From the NCBI GenBank assembly GCA_022059125.1, contig JAEUWY010000004.1:2604001-2668000 (forward strand): 64,000 nucleotides of DNA, given 5' to 3'. The position numbers were made by a program, and so were the translations under genes. This DNA comes from Corynespora cassiicola (lineage: Eukaryota; Ascomycota; Dothideomycetes; Pleosporales; Corynesporascaceae). The first letter of the stretch is position 1, and each line of letters begins with the position of its first letter. The notes beneath the pieces were generated by a model. It saw only the letters and a program-made list of their open reading frames with translations, was not told where the DNA came from and searched no databases. Below are positions 55,779 to 64,000 of this stretch, in pieces.

Positions 55779-57703
55779 CTAGGGACGGCCGCGGGGATCC
55801 TCAAAATCGGCCGAACGGAAGTCTGCGGGGTTGATATCTTCAAGTGCTCGGGGCGGCCGATCGGCGGGAGACATACGGCTGAGGTGCGCATCGGCGGTTG
55901 ATGCGAGTCGTATCTGGCTGGGTCAGGATCATCTAATCTTATCGGTCGGTTGTTGTGAAGTCGTGTTGGTCCGGGTCTATATCCTTACGTCTGCATTTGT
56001 CAGGGTATTCTCCCATTCGGGTCGATATTTTGTTTTCATGTGCTGCATCAGGTCGGCAAGCGAAGCTGAGAGTGCGGCTGAACTCGGCCATTTCGAAGAG
56101 GAGAGTTCCAGTACCACAAGGGCATTAGAATAGAGCTGAATGAGGTTCCCACCCAAGATGGATGGCATGTTCTGGATCAAGACTGTCCCAGCTCGATAGA
56201 CCCAATGAGGGGTCAGGAATGTGTGGATGCTGCCGTTACTGACTACGGCCTCTAGCACGTACCACGCGCTGCCCCAACAGGGATTGATCAAAAGATGGGT
56301 TTGATGCAAAGCCATGCGTAGAGTAGGGAGTAGCTCAGCTTTCTCGTCCAGGAGAGGGAGACGTTTCTTGATGCATTGCTTGGTGGGCTGGTCTCCCTTG
56401 CGAAAGCAGTGTTGCAGTCGATAGAGTGAACACAAGTAATCAGCAGGGTGATCCTTGTCAAAAGATAATTCCCAAGTCTAAGATTTGTCAATTAAGACCG
56501 AGGAGATCTGGACCGCGGCGGGTACCTACTGGTTCTGGGAAAGTCGCGGGCCTATCCAGTGTCGACGCAATCTCGTTTTCCAGGCTGAAGATGGTGGAGT
56601 GCATATTGCGAAGTAACTTTGCATCATTGGGCTCCATCTCCTGCGGTTCCAAGTCTAGCTTGGCCTCGAGATCTAGAGCGAGTCTAGTGGCGAGCGCGAC
56701 TTGCTGTCCGATATTTCCAGATTTCGGGTCAAACAAGCTGTTTATGGCTAGCAAGAGGACGGCCCGAAGCGTCTCGATGGTCGGGTCCACGGTTGAGGCT
56801 TCGAGGTATTCCATGGCACGTGAGTAAAACGTCCCGGCGAATGAGCGGTATTTCAAAGCATTGCCTTGGTGATAGGATAGTCTTCCGGATGGGTTCCAGA
56901 GATGCCGGGGGTTCCTTGCTCGCGGAGTCGAGGGGACCACGTGGCAGGCAATCGAATACACCATGTTGAGAGAAAACAATTCGGTGTCGCAGAGGTCGGA
57001 TGGCAGCTCAGGTGAAAGAAACCTCAGGGAGCTGTCGAGGATGGGGTATAGAGGCTGGATAGCCTGCATGTAGGCTTCGACGAGTTCATGGTTTTTTGCT
57101 GGGGTTTGACTCCAAACAAGCTGCCAGTCGTCATCATCTTCGAATGGGGATTGGATCGAAGTGGCCTGGAGTCTGGGCGATTTGAGCAAGCAGGATTCAG
57201 CTCCCAGATACCGGTAACTTTCACCCGCATAGGCGAAGTGGTGCTCGAATTGATTGGGGGCTTCAGAGACGATGGACTCGGCCTTGATGGGCGCGGGTGC
57301 GACCGTCTCTTGGGGCGTACCTCCCGACGCAGCCGGAGAAGGCTGGGTGCGAATGGACAGCCTGCGCACGTGATCGACTAGTTCGGCAATGTAGCTACTG
57401 GAGTCAACGAGGCATTTTTTTCAAGACGGAGTGCAGTTGCGGACCTTCTGGGGAGGAACTCATTGCGGCCATGGTCGTAGAACATGCATTCGACGTTTGC
57501 CTTGGTGCATTGTCTGGCAGTGATGGTCAGTACTTGCATGAGGTGGTGGGGTGCTCTTCATGTACCGACCTGCATTTTGGGAGTAGCGTGTCACAGCCGC
57601 GGCGACAATCACGACACCGCTTGCATGCCGGGAGGCTCTGGATGAGGCCGTCGAGATCAATATCGCGGGCGGGGGTGGTGGTGTTGGTGGTGGTGGTCGC
57701 CAT
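55779..57703 (-). CDS. Zn2Cys6 transcription factor A
   Basis: Fungal zinc-cluster regulator, nuclear. Exons 57570..57703, 57445..57513, 56530..57397, 55989..56477 and 55779..55913 give 564 residues. Introns are 56, 47, 52 and 75 nt. The zinc cluster is C-x2-C-x6-C-x6-C-x2-C-x6-C (ACKRCRDCRRGCD, PKCRQCTKANVEC), assembled across the first intron. A short coil follows (SSYIAELVDHVRRLS). The middle region is a fungal-specific factor domain (AIQPLYPILDSS, SIACHVVPST). The last exon, ending ADFRSADFEDPRGRP, was placed by donor GTAAGG and acceptor CAG; the ending recalls other fungal C6 regulators. The donor of intron 2 (GTCCGC) is weak. Divergent from factor B. Confidence 0.82.
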
Positions 57704-58035
57704 AACTCGCCATGGCGCGTCCAGGAGGCAGTGAGGGGAGGGCAAGATGGGCTGGCGCAGCCGGCGAAGAGTGGATACGATGAGCGATGAGGCTTGAGAC
57801 AAGAGGGGAGGGCGTTTGGGAGACGGGGTTTCTTATCTGGGGATCCTTTCCGCTTGTGTCTAGGCCGCGCACGGTCCGATTGCAGGTCGACAAAGCACGT
57901 GCAAGGGTGGTCCCATCCCCCCCGGGCCATGATCGCATCCTCCGCAAGCCTCACCTCTACTTCACCACGCTGCCGGCATCGCCATGAACAAAGCATCCAC
58001 GGCAGTCTGGACACGCGCAAAGCCAGGTTTTCGCC
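57704..58035. promoter_or_regulatory. Shared promoter between two divergent Zn2Cys6 regulators
   Basis: 332 bp between divergent ATGs. It contains CCG-N4-CGG at 57865–57874 overlapping CGG-T-CCG at 57872–57878. Such CGG triplet pairs are the usual target of zinc-cluster proteins, so cross- or autoregulation is possible. This is inference from sequence only. Confidence 0.4.
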
Positions 58036-60142
58036 ATGCAGAACCGCACAAAAGTCCGCCGACGCGTGCTCGCCTGTGCCCGCTGTCGCAAGCGCAAGCT
58101 CTCGGTGCGTCCGATTCCTCCCCTCGCTAATTGGCCACTCGCAAACTATGTAACTGACATCCGCCCAGTGTGATGGCAAGGTGCCGTCCTGTACGAGATG
58201 TGTTGATGCCGGCGTGTCCTGCGTGGGCTTCGACTCGTCCACCCAGAGGGAGGCTCCGCGCAGCATTGCTGATTTCCTGGAGAGTCACATTGCCAGCCTC
58301 GAGGACCCGACGAGTCCGACGTCGTTAAGGCGTCCAGGGAGGCCAAATGTCACCTTCCCGTCCCCAGCCGCCTCCCACGACTCTGATGGCCATTCCGGCC
58401 AGTCAGCCCCTTGGCCTGCAGAGAAAGGCGCATACGCCGACGGTCTTGTCAACAAGGTCATGGCAGACATTACGCCCTCCTTCCTAGGAATCTCTAGAGC
58501 AAGGCCCTTCTTGAGTTGTGTGGTCAAGGGGACTCAATTGCCATCCAGGAAGGGACCGGTCGGTGCCACGGATTTAGACGAGAACCACCCTCGTTCCATC
58601 ATCAACCCGCAGCCTTCTGCCAGCACTCTGAACAACATTGACCCCAAAACCGCCACCGGCCTCTTCTACAATTATCTCGACCGCGTCATCGCGCAGTATC
58701 CCATTTACCACCGCAACGATGTTACCACCGCATTCAACTCCATCTATCATCCAGTCTCGAATCCTGGCCAAGACTCCAACCGGAACCGCTATATTGTTAG
58801 TATCATCATGGCCATCTCTCTATCCACAGCAGCCCGAACCAAACAGAAGAAGGCGAATGCGCTAGCTTACTCTTTGGTCCGACATGCGATGCAGTGGATC
58901 CCCGACGTCACGACAAACGATCTACCCGGCCTTCAAGCCATTTTACTGCTGACGCAGTACATCTTCTTGAACCCAAGCATGGCTGATCTTTGGCTTTTGA
59001 CTGGTCTCATAAGCCAGGCTGTCATCGACCTTGGCTTGCATCAGGAGCTTCCGCACGATGCCAAGATTACTCCTTATGAACGCGATATGAGGCGACGATT
59101 GTTTTGGTGCGCCTGGGAGATGGAGGTTGGTGTGTGTTGCATATTCTTGAGGCCCATTCATCTACCAACTCGTCGGATAGACGTCGCATTCCCCGTAGAG
59201 GTGGACGATACAGCCATCACGCAAGACGGCATTAATTTTGCTGGAAAAGTTTCAAAATTTACATCGCGTCGGATATGTACCTTCCGACTGATTGAAGCGG
59301 AGATTATCGGCGTGCTGTGGCACGGGGATCCCATTCCAAAGGAATGCGCAAGCCTCGAGCAATGGATGCAGCGCTGCCAAACGGCCATTTTGGACTGGCG
59401 CAATGAACTTTACTCGACGGCGGCGGCAAACAAGAATCCGGAATTCGAGGCGAGGTGGAAGGAGATGACGCTGTACGCCGACATCGCATACCCTTATATA
59501 CTGGTTACACTCTATCGACCGTCACGCTTGATTCCGACACCAGCGACCGAAAATTTTGTCACTGCGCTTGTCAGTGCCGTGGAGGTCGCAGAAGGCTACT
59601 GGCAGCAGGGCAACGCCGAACTCGGCCGTATCAAATATGTCTTCCATCCCTGTCACCATGTTTTCAATTGCGCCCTGGTGTTTCTGCAGGCTCTCCCACG
59701 CTGCAAGCAAGAGATCTCGGAAAGATATACATGGCAGCAAGTTGAAGGCTGGATGCAATGCTTTTCTAAGTCCTTCTCTACGATTGCTGAAAGGTGGACT
59801 GCAGCCAAACGTTGTCTGGAGGAATATGAGCGGCTTCTCGCGCCTATTAAGCAGGAGTACTCTGATTTCCTGGTCCAGAAAGCGAGTTATTTGCCCCAGC
59901 AAATGTCTCAACACATAACGCCCATCAACGACGGCGTTCAATCTCTCTACTATGGCACACAATCGGAACTAGACGAGGCCTCCAGTTTTTATGCAGTTTT
60001 CAATTCGACCACGACTTCGGACACAACCGACTCATTAGGGGCAATTGCATACAACATACCCCACGATTGGAACGCGGAGTTTAGTATGAATTTTGGGATG
60101 GAACCAATACCTGATATTTATCAGACGACAACTTTGGGTTAG
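58036..60142 (+). CDS. Zn2Cys6 transcription factor B
   Basis: Fungal zinc-cluster regulator. Exon 1 (58036..58104) and exon 2 (58169..60142), joined across a 64-nt intron inside the zinc cluster, give 680 residues. The cluster is ACARCRKRKLS/CDGKVPSCTRCVDAGVSC, spacing C-x2-C-x6-C-x6-C-x2-C-x6-C. The middle domain has LDRVIAQYPIYHRND, MAISLSTAAR and LTQYIFLNPSMADLW. It is followed by RRRLFWCAWEMEVGVCC, the conserved fungal-specific factor region. Target genes are unknown; the nearest candidates are its divergent partner and the oxygenase 0.9 kb downstream. Confidence 0.92.
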
Positions 60143-61060
60143 AAGCTGGCTCGGCCACATGGCTCTTTATTAATAACCCAGTCAGGGTAGGCGTTGTGCG
60201 ATGTTTTGCTTTCAAATGGGAGGGATCTTGCGCTTTCGGCATGCGAGCTACGAACACTGTTTTTTTCTTGTTACGGTCAGGTTACTCTTTGGCATGCCAA
60301 TGAACAATTTTCTGGCTGCAATAGACGGTCAGCGACGGTCCTCTCATTCCCGATCACAAATTGCTATCCCAAATCACGCAATCGCCTCGTGTCGCAGAGG
60401 CGAAATTTTTATGAGAAATAACTGGCTATATCCTCGCATTTTCCTGTTAAGCTTATAGCCATCACACCTGGTGCGCCCTGGTCCGAGTCGCTCTTTTCCG
60501 TTCAAGGTCTAATGCGGGCCGAATGCACGGGGTCGATAGGCGAACGGACGCCAGCCAGCCACTCATCCTTCTAAGATTGACACGCCATTATTTCCCTAAC
60601 GTCTTGGCAATCCTGCTAGTTATCTCCGAAGCTCGAAGGGGGGCGTGCTTCGCGGGGACAGCGGAGCTCTCGCCAAACGAGAATATGGGGTGACGTTTCC
60701 AATGACATCAAGTCTTTGAAGCTCGACTCTAGTCTCCACATCGACGAACAAGATCGGAGAGCCAATGGAATCAGAGGAGAGACGATGCGCGTACCAACTC
60801 TAGCAATGGCCGACGTTCCTGGCTTTGGCTTATCGCAGCTGATAACAGACAGTCGTCCTTGGCGAGCAACGTTGCCCTACATCTGTTGCATCCCGGCAAA
60901 ATAAGCGGTGTTCACGGCACAGCATGTCGATTACAGGGCTATTACAGCGTAAATAGGTAAGCCGCTAAATCTGCTATCTGGGCCTTATCTGAACTTCACT
61001 ACACCGTGCTGCTACAAGTTCTTGCTGAACCCCGAGGAATCTGCACCGAAACTGGCCGTC
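60143..61060. other. Intergenic region upstream of the dioxygenase
   Basis: About 920 bp holding the factor B 3' end and the dioxygenase promoter. No gene recognised. Scattered CGG triplets are present, but no clear repeat pair was identified. Confidence 0.5.
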
Positions 61061-62169
61061 ATGGGAAGCATTCGAGATACCCAAGACACGATCGAAATTC
61101 CAGTCATTGACATATCTGGATACCTTACCGGCGATGTTGTGGCCACTGCTGCCTGTGCTGCTCAACTGCGCGAGGCGTGCGAGAACCAAGGCTTCCTTCA
61201 AGTCATAGGCCACTCGGTTCCCAAGGCCACCCAGCAAAAGTTTCTCTGTGCGATCACAAAGTTTTTTGCTTTGCCATTGAAAGAGAAGGAGAATCTGAGC
61301 CAGAGAAAAAGTCCATGTCACAGAGGGTACGAACGGATCGGCGGGCAGAAGCTGGATGAGCTCGACGATAGTGCTACCCCAGACCAAAAAGAAGGTTTCA
61401 GTATCAGGCCCGAACGCCCCCTCGGGAAGTTCTTGGCAGGTCCCAACCAATGGCCAGATGAAGACCTCTTACCTGGATTCAAAGATACCTACATGGAATA
61501 TTTTTGGTATAGCTGCCGGCACAGTATGTGATGATGAGAACTAAGCGTTGCTATAGGGCTGTCCACGCTTTGAGCAAAGCCATGTTCCAACTGATGGCTT
61601 TGAGCCTTGGCTTAGACTGTACCTACTTTGATGAATTCGCAGCGGACCCAGATGGTACACATTTAGTCATCTTGAGGAGAGGCATTTCGCTGACATAGCT
61701 TCCAGGGACATGCCTCTGTCGTGCACATCATTATCCTCCCACACCGCCCGATGCTGCAGGTCGAACACGTGGTGTAGGTGCCCATACTGACTTTGGAGCT
61801 ATGACTCTCCTTCTTCAAGATACCGTTGGTGGCCTGGAAGTTCTACACAAGCGAACCGGAACTTGGTATCCGGTGCCGCCCATCGAGGGCGCTTATGTCT
61901 GCAACATCGGAGATTTGATGCAGCGCTGGACTAACAACCGCTATCGCAGCACTATGCATCGCGTTATCAGTCCACTCTCACAGACCGATAGATACTCATG
62001 CGCCTTTTTTAATGAAGGAGCATTGGATTTCATGGTTGAGGCGCTGCCGGGCTGTGTTCCCGACGGTGAAAAGCCAGCATACGAGCCTTTGAAAGTGGAA
62101 AAGCACCTTTTTGAGCGTTATGTGCAAAGCTATGGGGCTGGAGGAACATATATTGAGCAAAAAGTGTGA
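61061..62169 (+). CDS. 2-oxoglutarate/Fe(II) dioxygenase (isopenicillin-N-synthase-like)
   Basis: Non-haem iron oxygenase; substrate unknown. Exons 61061..61506, 61557..61654 and 61706..62169 give 335 residues; introns are 50 and 51 nt. The N-terminal DIOX_N region starts IPVIDISGYL and includes GFLQVIGHSVP. The iron ligands are His208 and Asp210 in GAHTDFGAMT and His266 in STMHRVI. The 2-oxoglutarate site is Arg277-x-Ser279 in DRYSCAFF. All key residues are present. The gene is convergent with the polysaccharide deacetylase (167 bp between stops) and downstream of two regulators. Confidence 0.94.
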
Positions 62170-62336
62170 TTTATCAGACATTGACGAAAACGATAATCGA
62201 TACGAGTTATGGTGATTCAGAATAGCGATAACGAGCTATGTAACTTCATTTCCGTCCTCGTTTAACATCAGTTTGCCATGATAACGCTGCACCAAAAGCA
62301 TATTTGGCTTTCATAGCGATAGACGCAGCGGATATC

Positions 62337-63373
62337 TCAAATATCAACACCGCCTTCGACTTCGACACCGCCCAACTTTCCTGCCTTGAATTCGTCAACG
62401 ATTTGTTCCATAGTAACCCATTCCACCCCTTCGTGTCCATTGATCCATTCGATGAATCTTTCATGCAACAAAATGACTTGCGGCTTGCCGCTAACCTGTG
62501 GATGAATGCTGATTGGAAACACAAAGCTGCCGTCTTCAGGACACTCCCGATACAGGTACTCGAATTGTTCCTTCCAAAGACGCTCAATGGTCACCGTGTC
62601 GACATAGCCGTGCGTACTGGCTTGGCTGAGCGAGAGCTGGAATGGCGGCCAATCATCAAGGTGCCAGTTTGCAGGTATTTCGACAACCGAAGAAGGCTTT
62701 AGCGTAGTCATTGGCGTCATCCAGTGGGATGCGGGCTTCATGAGGTCTGTTTCGACATACGAGGATAGATGGGGAGAAGGGACGTAGTATGGTTGCGAGT
62801 CATGATGCATGAAAGAATGGTCGTATTCCTAGATCTATTGTCAACGGTCTTCTCAGCTCGCTTGATAGTTAATCGGGGGCTGCTCACAATGTTGAATTCT
62901 TCCAGCAATCTGATCGTGTCTTTACTCGTGCTCCACGCCGGCGCCGTCCAGCCTCTGGGCCTCTTCCCCACAATCCTCGTTATAACCTCGATGCTCTTTT
63001 CCAACACATCTCTCTGCTGCTTCTCGCTCAAAGTGCTCACAAATTCGTGGGTATAGCCGTGCAATCCAATCTCATGGCCTTTATCGACAATCTTGCGGAT
63101 CTGACTGGGAAAAGATTCGACGGTATGTGCTGGTGCAAACCAAGTCGCCTTGATGTTGTACTTGTCCCACAGCTTAAGCAGTCGGTTGATTCCGACCGTT
63201 GCACCGAACACACCCCTCGATACATCCGTTGGGTTGGCTGGCGTACCATTGCGCGTGTTTATCCTGTGGGCATGTAAGGATGACGTGTCGGAAAATAAAC
63301 CGTGGAAGCACACTTACCAACCGCTCACTGCATCAACGTCGATACCATATGAGCATAGGACACGCTTAGGCAT
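62337..63373 (-). CDS. Polysaccharide deacetylase-family protein (intracellular, PuuE/PgdA-like)
   Basis: NodB-type carbohydrate-esterase fold. Exons 63318..63373, 62888..63263 and 62337..62828 give 307 residues; introns are 54 and 59 nt. The N-terminus MPKRVLCSYGIDVDAVSGW carries the Asp pair. Then come TWFAPAHTVESFP, HEIGLHGYTHEF (metal histidines), RGWTAPAWS and EYDHSFMHHD. The C-terminus has IHPQVSGKPQVILLHERF. There is no signal peptide, unlike chitin deacetylases. This favours an intracellular role like that of cytosolic relatives (allantoinase PuuE, HpPgdA), acting on small amides or N-acetyl compounds. Confidence 0.9.
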
Positions 63374-63753
63374 GATGGCGAGGCAGCTTGAGTTTTCAAT
63401 TCAGGTTTGTTGTCAGCCTTGGAAATAGGTACAGGAAGACTATTTATGCCTCAGCCCACCCGATTGGTAAGGAAGGACAAGAACCGGTCAGAACGACCTT
63501 GGAATAAGCAGGAATCCACCTAACCGACACAGGGTAACCTTTCCATCTTATCAGCCTTTGTGTCGGAACGAACCGTCACTTGTGCATGAGGCCGACCCTC
63601 ATCCGCCTCTTGCGCTCCCAAGTATCCCGGTACCTCTCCGCCCGTTCTTCCCATGGCTTTAACCAATGGCTGCTAATTCGGAGCTCACAATTCGTATTCT
63701 TATGCATGCATTGCAGTGTTCGGCGCCTTTTTTTGAGCGCCTGGTGCATATCC
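63374..63753. other. Intergenic region upstream of deacetylase
   Basis: 380 bp with the deacetylase promoter and the 3' flank of the last gene. No element recognised. Confidence 0.45.
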
Positions 63754-64000
63754 CTACTTCCAGAATCGGTAGCCCCGCAGCTTGCTTCCGCTGGAGCGTG
63801 TCTTAGCGGTGTCGCGGAAATGGCGAACGGGTGGCGGGGCCTGGAGAAACGCGTGGGCTCTCACACGTGAGCGGAGTTGGGCGATGGTGAGGGGCACTTG
63901 AGGTGCCGAGGTGGAGATAGGCGGCGTTAGGTAAGTGAGGGGCGATACCGTTGGCTGTTGAATCTCGGAGGCTTGCGCCGTCAATGGTTTCCCTTGATCG
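63754..64000 (-). CDS. 3' end of an unidentified gene (cut by window edge)
   Basis: A minus-strand frame open from the window end to a stop at 63754. It is Pro/Thr/Ser-rich at first (SPLTYLTPPISTSAPQ), then basic (LRSRVRAHAFLQAP), ending GYRFWK. No domain is visible. It could be the disordered C-terminus of a larger protein, or a chance frame. Confidence 0.35.
   Translation of the reverse strand, partial: DQGKPLTAQASEIQQPTVSPLTYLTPPISTSAPQVPLTIAQLRSRVRAHAFLQAPPPVRHFRDTAKTRSSGSKLRGYRFWK

Noticed and set aside
1..64000. CRISPR arrays, tRNA/rRNA genes, intact transposons, bacterial operon signals
   Set aside because: None was seen. Tandem arrays present have 8–21-bp units without spacers, and no cloverleaf or transposase motif was recognised. 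A tRNA scan could not be run.

Overview
This is nuclear DNA of a filamentous ascomycete (Pezizomycotina). About 28 loci on both strands are broken by some 54 short GT–AG introns (46–181 nt, mostly about 50), many with a recognisable CTAAC or CTGAC branch site. Two typically fungal Zn2Cys6 regulators, a WSC-domain cell-wall sensor, a GH17 glucanase, a HET-domain relic and twinfilin fit this. The class cannot be fixed from sequence alone. Splice sites were placed by hand; the joins given keep the reading frame and the conserved protein motifs.

Layout. 1–0.4 kb: 5' part of electron-transfer-flavoprotein beta (-). 0.4–4.9 kb: AT-rich accessory block holding a decayed HET-domain gene (-). 4.9–15.3 kb: two-RRM protein (-), TAH18 diflavin reductase (+), a small secreted cysteine-rich protein (-), ADE8 (-) and HAT1 (-). 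15.7–19.7 kb: ZIP zinc transporter (+), F-box protein (+) and two tandem paralogous cysteine-rich mini-proteins (-). 20.6–28.4 kb: NiCoT nickel transporter, mitochondrial ketoacyl-ACP synthase, APC-family permease and MTG1 GTPase (all -). 29.1–35.3 kb: secreted protein with 7-residue tandem repeats, ArfGAP and WSC sensor (all -). 35.3–38.3 kb: GC-rich gene-free block. 38.3–43.3 kb: peroxisomal 2,4-dienoyl-CoA reductase (-), ATG33-like protein (+) and a second SDR (-). 44.1–46.9 kb: large SLIP-GC/dynamin-like GTPase (-). 48.0–54.1 kb: twinfilin (+), ILV3 (-) and GH17 glucanase (+). 55.8–63.4 kb: two divergent Zn2Cys6 transcription factors, a 2-oxoglutarate/Fe(II) dioxygenase (+) and a polysaccharide deacetylase without signal peptide (-). 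The right edge carries the 3' end of an unidentified minus-strand gene.

Most genes are conserved housekeeping genes: purine and branched-chain amino-acid synthesis, Fe–S assembly, mitochondrial ribosome and fatty-acid synthesis, peroxisomal beta-oxidation, histone acetylation and metal transport. The accessory content sits in four places: the HET relic, the paired mini-proteins, the repeat-bearing secreted protein, and the block around the GTPase and the regulator/oxygenase/deacetylase group. No complete novel defence or biosynthetic system was found. The best candidates for undescribed biology are the tandem cysteine-rich mini-proteins, the 7-residue-repeat secreted protein, the fungal SLIP-GC-like GTPase, and the regulator–oxygenase–deacetylase neighbourhood.
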